The notes below the pieces were generated by a model that saw nothing but the letters and a program-made list of their open reading frames with translations, searched no databases and was not told where the DNA came from. A stretch of 33,903 nucleotides of DNA, taken from NCBI GenBank assembly GCA_016190005.1, contig JACPRK010000163.1:1-33903 (forward strand), in the 5' to 3' direction. Of this stretch, positions 16,390-24,142 are shown piece after piece. The stretch is from Candidatus Wallbacteria bacterium. Its GTDB lineage: Bacteria > Muiribacteriota > UBA6191 > JACPRK01. Position numbers and translations under genes: made by a program. How positions within the stretch are numbered: the stretch's first letter is position 1; every line of letters begins with the position of its first letter.

Positions 16390-18183
16390 CTAGGAGGGGC
16401 GGCCCCTGAGGTCCTCCGGGCGGACTGTCATGGAGACCAGTCTGTACACAGTTATCGGCTGCTCACGGCCCTTGACCTTAACCGGCCCGAGCGGCTCGGC
16501 GACGCAGATTTCCGAGATCTCGAGATAGGCGCTCTCGCTCATGACGACGTCGGCGCCGAACTGTTTCGTGAGGCCTTCGATGCGGCTGGCGATGTTCACC
16601 TCGTCGCCGATGACGGTGTACTCCATGCGCTCTGGCGAGCCGATGTTGCCGGCAACGACGTCACCCGTGGTGAAGCCGATGCCCATGACGACCGCGGGGA
16701 GACCTCGTGCCTGGCGATCGGCGGAGATGGCCTTGATCCGGGACTGCATCTCCAGGGCCGCGAAGGCGGCCTTGGCGCTGGCGTCGGGGACGTCGAACGG
16801 GACGCCCCAGACGGCCATCAGGGCGTCTCCGATGAACTTGTTCACCATCCCGTCGAAGCGGAAGACGATGCCGACCATCTCGGCGAAGTACTCGTTCAAG
16901 AGCGCGACGACTTCGTGGGCTGGCATCTGCTCGGACAGAGTGGTGAAGCTGCGGATGTCGGTGAAGAGGTTGGTGGCGCGCCGCCGCTCGCCGCCGAGCT
17001 TGAGCGCGTCGCGCTCGGAGAGGATCTTCCGGGCGACGGCGGGAGAGACATGGCGCGAGAAGACGTCGCGGAGGAACTCCCGGTCGCGAAGGCCGCGCAG
17101 CATGTAGTTGAAGGCGTCGACCAGCCGGGCGATCTCGCCGGAGGCCCGGAGCGTGAGCTCGGCGTCGAAGTGGCCGCCCTGGACGCGCTGCATCGCGTCG
17201 CGCAGGCTCTCCAGGGGGCGAACGAGCTGGAAGGCCATGGCGAATCCGAGGAGCGTCACTGCCAGCGCGAGCGCGCCGCCGACGCGCAGCATTTCGCGCT
17301 TCAGGCCGACGATGCTGGCGAAGGCCTCGGCGCCCGAGACGCGGTAGAGGAGTGTCCATCCCAGGCCTGGGAACGTGCCGTGGCCGCGGGAGCGGGCGAA
17401 GCCGACGAGGTCGCGCTGGCCGGTGGCGGGGTCGGTGACGACCCGGTAGCCACGTGGACTCGAAAGAGCGTTCGGGTCCAGGTCGAGCCCCAGCTCTCGA
17501 GGCGTTGGCGGCGTGGTCCCGTGGGAGGCGCGGAGCATGGGGGGCATGCCGATGGCGCGTCCCGACGAATCGAGCAACAGAAACCACGGGGCGCTGTCGC
17601 CCGAGACGCGCACGGCCTCGAGGATGGCGTAGACGTTGGCGAAGTCGAGCGCCGCCAGCAGGCTGCCGGGAGCCAGCTTCGCCTCGGCCCACTCGATGGG
17701 AGCCCCGAGGAGCATGACGGTCGACTTGAGCGTGTCGGAGCGGGCAGGGCCCGCATAGCGTGTGGCCGCGGTGCGGCGGCGATCGAGCTCGGCCAGCTCG
17801 GGCGGCAGAGGTCGGTTCATCAGGCCGGCGTCGGTGGCGGCCTGCACGCGCCCCTTGTCGTCGACGACGAAGAGGCCGGGGATGCCCGGGTAGGTTTTGC
17901 GGATCTCATCGAAGTCGGATAGGACGCGCCAGTCGGCGTCGAACTCGCCGATCGCCGCGTTGACCACGGACTTGATGCGCGCCCAGTGGCGGATGTCTTC
18001 GAAGCGCTCCTGCAGCTCGCGGTCGACCTTGTCGAGGGTCTCCGCCGCTGCGTTGGCCAGCGCCGTTCCGATGGAGCGCTCCAGCGCCTCGCCGCCGCGT
18101 CGGAAGGCCAGCGCGCCGAGCGATATCGTCGACGCGGTGACCACCAGCAGGACCAGCAGCAGTATGCGACTCTTGATGCTCAT
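16390..18183 (-). CDS. Class III adenylate cyclase with periplasmic sensor and HAMP
   Basis: Membrane receptor cyclase, 597 residues, making cAMP from ATP. TM1 (about 5-27), a periplasmic sensor of about 270 residues (Cache-like, not certain), TM2 (about 300-320), HAMP (321-370) and a C-terminal cyclase domain (about 400-580). Metal-binding Asp are D409 in FTDIRSF and D453 in KFIGDALM. K449 and D527 (VIGDEVN) are the adenine-selecting pair, and N530 and R534 the transition-state pair, so ATP rather than GTP is expected and activity is likely. ATG 18183 puts the first membrane segment at the N-terminus; an upstream start at 18213 adds only ten residues. The porin gene follows on the same strand. 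Confidence 0.9.
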   Translation of the reverse strand: MSIKSRILLLVLLVVTASTISLGALAFRRGGEALERSIGTALANAAAETLDKVDRELQERFEDIRHWARIKSVVNAAIGEFDADWRVLSDFDEIRKTYPGIPGLFVVDDKGRVQAATDAGLMNRPLPPELAELDRRRTAATRYAGPARSDTLKSTVMLLGAPIEWAEAKLAPGSLLAALDFANVYAILEAVRVSGDSAPWFLLLDSSGRAIGMPPMLRASHGTTPPTPRELGLDLDPNALSSPRGYRVVTDPATGQRDLVGFARSRGHGTFPGLGWTLLYRVSGAEAFASIVGLKREMLRVGGALALAVTLLGFAMAFQLVRPLESLRDAMQRVQGGHFDAELTLRASGEIARLVDAFNYMLRGLRDREFLRDVFSRHVSPAVARKILSERDALKLGGERRRATNLFTDIRSFTTLSEQMPAHEVVALLNEYFAEMVGIVFRFDGMVNKFIGDALMAVWGVPFDVPDASAKAAFAALEMQSRIKAISADRQARGLPAVVMGIGFTTGDVVAGNIGSPERMEYTVIGDEVNIASRIEGLTKQFGADVVMSESAYLEISEICVAEPLGPVKVKGREQPITVYRLVSMTVRPEDLRGRPS

Positions 18184-18257
18184 GAGGGTTGCCCGAACTC
18201 CTGTGAGCCGCAATCCCGATGCCAGCGTCCCCTATTTCTGCCGTTCCCATTCTCTTC

Positions 18258-18286
18258 TTTACCTGCGCTCGACAGCGGGCTATAAT
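18258..18286 (+). promoter_or_regulatory. Sigma70-type promoter of the polyprenyl synthase gene
   Basis: TTTACC (18258-18263), 17-nt spacer, perfect TATAAT (18281-18286). Transcription would begin near 18293, which rules out an ATG at 18219 and supports the start at 18330. It lies in the divergent gap with the adenylate cyclase. Confidence 0.6.
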
Positions 18287-18329
18287 TGTGGGCCCCGCCG
18301 CGACCGGCGTGGTGGCCCGGAGGGCGCGC

Positions 18330-19343
18330 TTGATTCCCTGCTTCGAACATCTGAGGTCCGACCTCGAGGTGGCGACCGATTTCATCGGCGACAACTTGTC
18401 GGTCGATTCGCCCTTCATCGGCGAGATGGCCAAGCACTTCCTTTCGACGCTGGGGCAGCGCATCCGGCCGTCGCTCGTGCTGGCCTTTTCGCGTTTGCAC
18501 CGCCGCTCGACCCCGCCCGGGGCGCCCGGCCTTGCGGCGATGACAGAGCTGGTCCACTCCGCGTCGCTCTTGCACGACGACGTCGTCGACAAGGGACGGA
18601 TGCGCCGCAACCGCGTGACCGTCAACGCCAAGTGGGGCAACAAGGAGGCGGTGCTGCTCGGCGACCTGCTGCTGTCGCGCTCGCTGAAGGTGCTGGCGCA
18701 GGAGAATGACCCCCGCATGATCGAGGCGCTCTATTCGATCACGGCCTCGCTCTCCGAGGGACAGCTCCTGGAGCTGGAGAACTTCGGCAACCGCCACCTG
18801 GACGAGCCCGACTACCTGCGGATCATCGAACTGAAGACCGCCGTCTTCTTCGCCGAGTGCTGCCGGATCGGCGCGCTGGCGGCGAAGGCCTCCGACGAGC
18901 AGATCGACCGGGCGCGGGAGTTCGGCCTGCAGATCGGCTACTGCTATCAGATCCTCGACGACCTGCTCGACGTGACAGCCACACTGTCTTCGCTCGGTAA
19001 GGACATCCAGAACGACCTGCTGCACGGCAAGATGACCCTGCCGTACATCTATTGCCTGGGTCAGAGCGAGGGGCGAGAGCTGCTCGACTTCCCCGAGGCC
19101 CGGCCGCCGGCAGCGGATCGCGTGGCATCGTACATCCGCCGATCGGGCGCGTACGACTACTGCGTCGAGAAGGCTCGTGCCCACGCGGCCGCCGCGCTCT
19201 CCTCGGCGGCCCGGCTGGGTGACCCGGCGCTGGAGGCGACCCTCGAACAGTTCGTCGCGTATCTGTTCAGCCGGATGGAACGCTACTCGGCGGCGACCGC
19301 GCAGCCGTCGGCGACCGCCGAGACGCCGACTGCGGCAGCCTGA
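18330..19343 (+). CDS. Polyprenyl diphosphate synthase
   Basis: Trans-isoprenyl diphosphate synthase, 337 residues, condensing isopentenyl diphosphate with an allylic diphosphate in the cytoplasm. The first Asp-rich motif is HDDVVD (D83) and the second LDDLLD (D210), with GQRIRPSL before the first and KMTLPYIYCL after the second. The residues before the first motif are small or polar (ELVHSASLL), as in long-chain synthases for quinone or carrier lipids, but product length is uncertain. TTG 18330 is chosen because GGAGGG (18319-18324) is 5 nt upstream and the promoter lies at 18258-18286. The flippase-like membrane protein gene follows, possibly a lipid-related pair. Confidence 0.85.
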   Translation: MIPCFEHLRSDLEVATDFIGDNLSVDSPFIGEMAKHFLSTLGQRIRPSLVLAFSRLHRRSTPPGAPGLAAMTELVHSASLLHDDVVDKGRMRRNRVTVNAKWGNKEAVLLGDLLLSRSLKVLAQENDPRMIEALYSITASLSEGQLLELENFGNRHLDEPDYLRIIELKTAVFFAECCRIGALAAKASDEQIDRAREFGLQIGYCYQILDDLLDVTATLSSLGKDIQNDLLHGKMTLPYIYCLGQSEGRELLDFPEARPPAADRVASYIRRSGAYDYCVEKARAHAAAALSSAARLGDPALEATLEQFVAYLFSRMERYSAATAQPSATAETPTAAA

Positions 19344-19446
19344 GGGCTCGCCGCCCCTGGGCGCTGGTCCGGATGTTGCTTGAGCAGCAGCGAGGCCGCG
19401 CGACGCGGCTGCCGACCGGACGCCGGACCCTGGCGCAGGAGAGCGA

Positions 19447-20520
19447 TTGGAAACCCTGGAATTGACCGAGACCGCAGCCGAGCTGGCGACCCGCCCTACC
19501 CCGCCCAGGGCCCTGAATAGAGGCCCCAGCCCCATCGCGCTCGTCGGGCTGGGCGTCAGCATCGCGTTCCTTTATCTCTTCCTGCGAAACGTAGACTGGT
19601 CGGCGCTGACGGCTTCGCTGGCCCAGGCGCACTACATCTACGTGCTCCCCGCGCTGGCGGTCTGGTTCTTCGGACTCTGGATCCGGACCCTGCGCTGGAA
19701 GCTGATGGTGCGCCACATGAAAGACGTGCCGATGGGGCGCTTGCTCTCGGCGATGAGCATCGGGTTCATGGCGACGAATCTCCTGCCGGCGCGTGTCGGA
19801 GAGATCGTGCGGGCGGCGGCGCTGGCCCGCACGGAGCGGCTGAAGGTCAGCGGCGTCTTCGCCACGATCGTGGTCGAACGGATCTTCGACGTCCTCTCGA
19901 TCCTAGTGTTCATGGTGCTGGTGCTGCTCTATCTCCCCGCGCGAGGCGAGGACGCCGCGACCTTGCAGAGCTTGCGGATGTTCGGCGGCCTGTTCGCCGC
20001 GGTGATTGCGGGAGCGGTCCTGTTCCTGGTGCTGCTGCGGCTGTATCCGGCCCGCGTGAAGGTCGCGCTGGCGCCGGTGCTGGGCCGGCTTCCGGGAGGA
20101 CTGGCGCACCACATCTCTGCTGCGCTCGACAACTTCGTCGAAGGTTTGGGGATGCTTTCTGGCTGGGGCGAGATGGCCGCTATCTCGGTGCTGTCCCTTC
20201 TGCTCTGGCTGACGATCGGCATGATCAACTGGGTGCTCGCGTTCGCCTTCGAGATCGAGATCTCGGTGCTGGGGGCCTGCATGATCTTCGTGGTGACGGC
20301 CTTCGCGATCGCGCTGCCTCAGGCGCCGAGCTTCATCGGCGTCTTTCACGTCGCTGTGGAGACCTCGCTCAAGCTGCTCCACGTGGGGACGGTCTCGGCC
20401 AAGAGCTTCGCCATCGTGCTCTGGGCGATCTCGGTGCTGCCGTCAATCTTCCTGGGGCTCTGGTTCCTCTGGCGGGGCGGACTGTCGCTCGGGGAGCTGA
20501 CCGAAACGCGCGTGAGTTGA
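19447..20520 (+). CDS. Flippase-like membrane protein (LPG synthase TM / UPF0104 family)
   Basis: Polytopic inner-membrane protein, 357 residues, with about eight hydrophobic segments. It belongs to the lysylphosphatidylglycerol-synthase transmembrane region family (YbhN/AglD-like). Recognisable segments are FLFLRNVDW-like at the start, LRTLRWKLMVRHM, FMATNLLPARVGEIVRAAAL and VVERIFDVLSIL. The family is linked to lipid or polyprenyl-linked glycan handling, but no activity can be assigned. There is no aminoacyl-transferase domain. TTG 19447 is used with AGGAGA just upstream; no Met occurs earlier than the first loop. It lies 103 nt after the polyprenyl synthase. Confidence 0.8.
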   Translation: METLELTETAAELATRPTPPRALNRGPSPIALVGLGVSIAFLYLFLRNVDWSALTASLAQAHYIYVLPALAVWFFGLWIRTLRWKLMVRHMKDVPMGRLLSAMSIGFMATNLLPARVGEIVRAAALARTERLKVSGVFATIVVERIFDVLSILVFMVLVLLYLPARGEDAATLQSLRMFGGLFAAVIAGAVLFLVLLRLYPARVKVALAPVLGRLPGGLAHHISAALDNFVEGLGMLSGWGEMAAISVLSLLLWLTIGMINWVLAFAFEIEISVLGACMIFVVTAFAIALPQAPSFIGVFHVAVETSLKLLHVGTVSAKSFAIVLWAISVLPSIFLGLWFLWRGGLSLGELTETRVS

Positions 20521-20543
20521 GGCTGACCTGAGCGCCGGGAGTC

Positions 20544-20552
20544 TGGTAGACT
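20544..20552 (+). promoter_or_regulatory. Possible extended -10, leaderless start of HEAT-PilT gene
   Basis: TG-G-TAGACT (20544-20552) ends 7 nt before GTG 20560. No ribosome site precedes the GTG. Confidence 0.35.
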
Positions 20553-20559
20553 TCCGCTC

Positions 20560-23313
20560 GTGCCCGCGGAAGTCCGCCTTGCCCACGAGATAGAGCGACT
20601 GCTCTCTGCGCCGTCTGCGGCTCGCGCCAAAGAGGTGCTGGACAAGGCCGAGAAGCTCGCGGCGGCTGAGCGGGGCAGCCTCTTCGTTCGCGGGCTTTCG
20701 AGCCGCTTCTGGGACGTGCGCAAGGCTGCCTCCGAGAAGCTCTGCGCGCTCGGCGCCGAAGTCGCGCTGCCACTCTTGAAGCCGGTCATCGACGATCCGA
20801 AGAGCGACGACAACTCGATCTACTGGTCGATCCAGTCGCTGGCAAGCCTGGGGGCCGAGGGTGCCGAGATGCTGCTCGACTTCCTCTCGAGGTGCCCCGC
20901 GGAGCTGCGCGTGTTCGCGATCAAGGCGTTCGCCAAGGTCCACACGGCCCGCGCCATCCCGGCGATGGTCGAGATGCTCAACAGCCCCGACTACGCCACG
21001 CGGGAAGAGGCAGCGCGCGTGCTGGCCGAAAGCGCCGACGAGTCCGTGGGGGCCGTGCGCCACCTCTTGAACAACGGCACGCCCGATCAGAAGTTCTGGG
21101 CCTTCAAGATCCTGGCGAAGGTCATGGGCGTCAAGGCCGTCGAACCGCTGACCAAGATCCTGAAGAACCCGGCCGAGGAGCAGCAGGGCGCCTACGCGCT
21201 GGCGGCGCTCAAGGAGATCCGCCATCCGGTCGTCATCCCGACGCTCATCTCGATGCTGGGTCACGACAGCTGGTACTACCGCGCCGAGGCCGCCGAGATC
21301 CTCGAGGGGATGGGGGAGATCGCGGTCCCCGAGCTCAAGAAGGTCCTGGATAGCGACAACGCCGACATCCGCTTCTGGGCGATGAAGATCCTGCGCGAGA
21401 TCCTGGGGTCGCAGATTGTCGGACTGCTCGAGAAGTATCTCGCCAGCCCCCAGAAGTCGGCGCGCTACTCGGCGGTGCTCACGATCGGCGGCCTCAAGGA
21501 CGCCGCGGCCGCCCGGCTGCTGATCCGCTGCTTTCAGGACGAGGCCTGGATCATCCGCAAGATCGCCAGCGACAACCTGGTGCGGATGGGCGACGTCGCG
21601 CTCAAGTTCCTGCTCGACAACCTGGGGAGCGACAACGAGGAGAGCCTGTACTGGACCCTGACGACGCTGGGCAAGATGGGCGACGACGCCGCCGAGCCGT
21701 TCGTGGCGAGGCTCCTGACGCACGGGCAGAAGAACATCCGCGCGCACGCCGTCGAGAGCCTGGCCGGCATCGCAAGCGAGGCCGCGGTCAACGATCTGAT
21801 CAAGGCGTTCAAGAACGATGTCTGGATCGTGCGGCAGCGCGCCTGCGAGGCGCTGGCCAGGCTGGGGGACCGAGCGCTCAAGTCGCTCCTGGCCCACGTC
21901 GATGACGCCGACGGGGACGTAGCCCACTGGACCGACAAGGTCCTCTCGACCTTCACCCACGCGGGCCTTCCCAGGCTTCTGGCCGATATCAAGCGCGCCA
22001 AGCCCGACGACCGGGAGGCGCTCCTGAAGCGGCTGCGCGTGCAATCGCCCGTCACCGTCGCCGACCTGCTGAAGTCGCCCAACGCCGGTAAGGAGGCCGT
22101 GCTGCGCTTGCCGGTTCCGGCCTCTCCTCAGGAGGCCGTCGCGTCCGCTCCCGAGTCGGCCGGAGTACCCCGCCCGGTCGCCAAGAAGCCCGCGATGTCG
22201 CTCTTCGACGCGCCGTCGCAGGGCGTCTACCCGATGAGTTTCGACGAGATCCTCCTGCATGCACAGAAGTGCGGCGCCTCCGACCTGCACGTCAAGATCG
22301 GCGAGCCGCCCGTCTTGCGGATCAACGGCGTGCTCACCAAGACCAACTTCCCGCCCGTCTCGGCCGATGCGTCCAAGGCTCTGGTATCGGCGATCTTGAC
22401 CGACCACCAGAAGCACGTGCTGCTCGAAAACCTCCAGCTCGACTGCAGCTACGAGGTGACCACGGGCTGTCGGTTCCGGCTCAATCTTTACAAGCAGACG
22501 CGCGGGCTGGAGGCCGCCTGCCGCTACATCGACCCCGACATCCCGGCGTTCCGGCAGCTCGGGCTGCCCGACTGGGTGATGGCGAAGATCGGCAGCTACG
22601 CCGACGGACTGGTCCTGGTCACGGGTCCGACGGGAAGCGGCAAATCGACCACAATCGCGTCTCTCATCGGCTACATCAACCGGCATTTCAGCCGCCACAT
22701 CATCACGATCGAGGACCCGATCGAATACGTCCACGAGAACGTTCTCTCGCTCATCAGCTATCGCGAAGTCGGAATGGACGTGCATTCCTTCCCGCTGGGG
22801 CTGCGCGGGGCGCTGCGCGAGGACCCCGACGTCATCCTGATCGGCGAGCTCCGGGACAAGGAGACCATCTCGACGGCGTTGACCCTGGCGGGCACGGGAC
22901 ACCTGGTGCTGTCCACTTTCCATACATCCAATGCGAGCCAGACCGTCGAACAGCTGATCGATTTCTTCCCGACGGACCAGCAGACCCACGTTCGCCGGCA
23001 GGTGGCGTTCATTGTCCGGGCGATCCTCTCGCAGCGGCTCTTCATCCGGCAGGATGGTCGTGGCCGTGTTCCGGCGCTGGAGATCCTGCTCTCGACCCAC
23101 GCGGTCCGGAACCTGATCCGCGACGGCAACACCCAACAGCTCTACAGCGTCATCCAGGCCAGTGCCGAGGACGGCATGCAGACCTTCGACGCGAGCCTGA
23201 TGGAGCTGGTCGGCAACCGCTCCATCAGCTACGAAGACGCGCTCCCCTTCGTCTACGACTTGCAGAACTTCAAGCCGAAGGGCGGCGGTGGCGGCCGTGG
23301 CGGACGACCATGA
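20560..23313 (+). CDS. HEAT-repeat array fused to PilT retraction ATPase
   Basis: Protein of 917 residues. Residues about 20-510 are a run of HEAT-like helical repeats (a dozen or more units of about 31-36 residues, e.g. VRKAASEKLCALG, IRAHAVESLAGIAS, VRQRACEALARLG). A linker (510-556) leads to a complete PilT-type ATPase from about 559. Walker A is GPTGSGKST (K695), the Asp box IEDPIEY (E718), Walker B ILIGELRD (E763), the His box STFHTSNASQT and the PilT-typical AVRNLIRDGN near the C-terminus. PilT powers pilus retraction and is normally about 350 residues. The HEAT part probably docks the motor to another protein. M559 would allow a separate PilT product. The C-terminus is Gly-rich. Confidence 0.9.
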   Translation: MPAEVRLAHEIERLLSAPSAARAKEVLDKAEKLAAAERGSLFVRGLSSRFWDVRKAASEKLCALGAEVALPLLKPVIDDPKSDDNSIYWSIQSLASLGAEGAEMLLDFLSRCPAELRVFAIKAFAKVHTARAIPAMVEMLNSPDYATREEAARVLAESADESVGAVRHLLNNGTPDQKFWAFKILAKVMGVKAVEPLTKILKNPAEEQQGAYALAALKEIRHPVVIPTLISMLGHDSWYYRAEAAEILEGMGEIAVPELKKVLDSDNADIRFWAMKILREILGSQIVGLLEKYLASPQKSARYSAVLTIGGLKDAAAARLLIRCFQDEAWIIRKIASDNLVRMGDVALKFLLDNLGSDNEESLYWTLTTLGKMGDDAAEPFVARLLTHGQKNIRAHAVESLAGIASEAAVNDLIKAFKNDVWIVRQRACEALARLGDRALKSLLAHVDDADGDVAHWTDKVLSTFTHAGLPRLLADIKRAKPDDREALLKRLRVQSPVTVADLLKSPNAGKEAVLRLPVPASPQEAVASAPESAGVPRPVAKKPAMSLFDAPSQGVYPMSFDEILLHAQKCGASDLHVKIGEPPVLRINGVLTKTNFPPVSADASKALVSAILTDHQKHVLLENLQLDCSYEVTTGCRFRLNLYKQTRGLEAACRYIDPDIPAFRQLGLPDWVMAKIGSYADGLVLVTGPTGSGKSTTIASLIGYINRHFSRHIITIEDPIEYVHENVLSLISYREVGMDVHSFPLGLRGALREDPDVILIGELRDKETISTALTLAGTGHLVLSTFHTSNASQTVEQLIDFFPTDQQTHVRRQVAFIVRAILSQRLFIRQDGRGRVPALEILLSTHAVRNLIRDGNTQQLYSVIQASAEDGMQTFDASLMELVGNRSISYEDALPFVYDLQNFKPKGGGGGRGGRP

Positions 23314-23401
23314 TGCAGCTACTGACAATCAACGGATACTGATGTAAGGTACTCGTGGAGGTCCGGCCAAGCGGGGTGTCGGCCGAGCCTACAAGAAGAG
23401 T

Positions 23402-23468
23402 GGCACCACGCTTGCTTTCGAAAGCACGAAGCATCCGGGCAGACGGATGACCGAGAAGCCAAGGTGGT
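23402..23468 (+). ncRNA. Candidate structured leader RNA, distantly GEMM (c-di-GMP-I)-like
   Basis: In the 161-nt gap after the HEAT-PilT gene several stems can be drawn. GGC (23402-23404) pairs with GCC (23458-23460); alternatively ACCAC (23405-23409) pairs with GTGGT (23464-23468). A hairpin at 23410-23432 carries the loop region TTCGAAAG. A second hairpin, ATCC/GGAT, occupies 23433-23448, followed by GACCGAG. Two hairpins on a closing stem, a CGAAAG loop and GACCGAG-GCC at the 3' side resemble the c-di-GMP-I riboswitch, but the conserved GCAAACC and GACGCAAAGC strings are missing or altered. It ends just before the TPR gene's GTG. Unassigned structure is a fair alternative. Confidence 0.3.
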
Positions 23469-23474
23469 AGAGAA

Positions 23475-23969
23475 GTGGACGGCAGCAAGAAGAACCCCCT
23501 GGATCGCGTCATGATCCCGCCGGCCAGCAAGCCGGGCGAGGAGTTGCGTCTGATGTTCCGGGCATCGGGTCGCACGACCGCTGCTTCGGGCGGCGTGCAG
23601 CAGAAGCTGGACGCTCGGCTGACGCGCTACGACGAGGGGTCTCAGCAGACGATCGAGGAGATCCAGGAGATGCTCGATCGAAGCCCGAACAATGCAAGCC
23701 TGCTCGATTGGCTGGCCTTCATGATGTACACAAACGAGCGGTTCCTGGAGTCGATCGCTCTTTACAGGCGTCTGATTGACCTGCACCCCGAGAACGCGAC
23801 CGCCCACTACTACAGCGCCAACTGCTACTTCAAGATGGGCGACTGCGAGAAGGCCATCGTCTCCTGGCGCAAGGCCCAGACGCTTTCACCCGCCAGCAAG
23901 ATCGGCCGCAAGGCCGCCGCCCGCATCGACATGGCACGCGGCAAGATCACCGGCGATCGGACGTTTTAG
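23475..23969 (+). CDS. TPR protein
   Basis: Soluble protein of 164 residues without signal peptide. After a basic, disordered-looking N-terminus (about 1-50) come TPR-like helices: SPNNASLLDWLAFMMYTNERFLESIALYRRLIDL-type, then a clear unit with PENATAHYYSANCYFKMGDCEKAIVSWRKAQTLSP (about 100-140). It is likely a protein-binding adaptor. GTG 23475 has AAGGTGG (23461-23467) 7 nt upstream. It follows the PilT fusion and may belong to pilus control, by position only. The final G of its TAG stop is the first base of a heptad repeat array. Confidence 0.72.
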   Translation: MDGSKKNPLDRVMIPPASKPGEELRLMFRASGRTTAASGGVQQKLDARLTRYDEGSQQTIEEIQEMLDRSPNNASLLDWLAFMMYTNERFLESIALYRRLIDLHPENATAHYYSANCYFKMGDCEKAIVSWRKAQTLSPASKIGRKAAARIDMARGKITGDRTF

Positions 23970-24094
23970 GCTGGAGGAGTCAGGCTTCAGGGATCAGGGA
24001 TCAGGGATCAGGAGTCATCCTCGAGCCTCACCCCTGACTCCTGAAGCCTGACTCCTGAAGCCTGAAGCCTGATCCCTGACTCCTGAGGCCTGAC
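23969..24094. repeat. Heptad repeat array 2, two opposed halves
   Basis: Eighteen 7-nt units in one phase, starting on the last base of the TPR stop codon. Units 1-7 (23969-24017) are GGCTGGA, GGAGTCA, GGCTTCA, GGGATCA (three times) and GGAGTCA. Units 8-18 (24018-24094) are the complementary family: TCCTCGA, GCCTCAC, CCCTGAC, TCCTGAA, GCCTGAC and so on. The two halves can fold back into a long imperfect hairpin, which could end transcription. No gene lies in the rest of the gap. Confidence 0.85.
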
Positions 24095-24142
24095 CGACTT
24101 TACGGTTGCGCCGGGACGCGGCGGCGGCGATACTTGGGCTCC

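Noticed and set aside
15002..17922. Two long plus-strand frames opposite the porin and the cyclase
   Set aside because: Both mirror genes with full motif support; the translations are low-complexity and show no domain.
18219..18329. N-terminal extension of the polyprenyl synthase from ATG 18219
   Set aside because: A perfect TATAAT with a 17-nt-spaced -35 lies inside it, and TTG 18330 has a well placed ribosome site.
20443..23328. Very long minus-strand open frame (961 codons) opposite the HEAT-PilT gene
   Set aside because: It is a shadow of the plus-strand gene, which has clear PilT motifs. The minus product has no recognisable domain and is rich in Leu, Asp, Val, Arg and Gln, typical of antisense frames in high-GC DNA.
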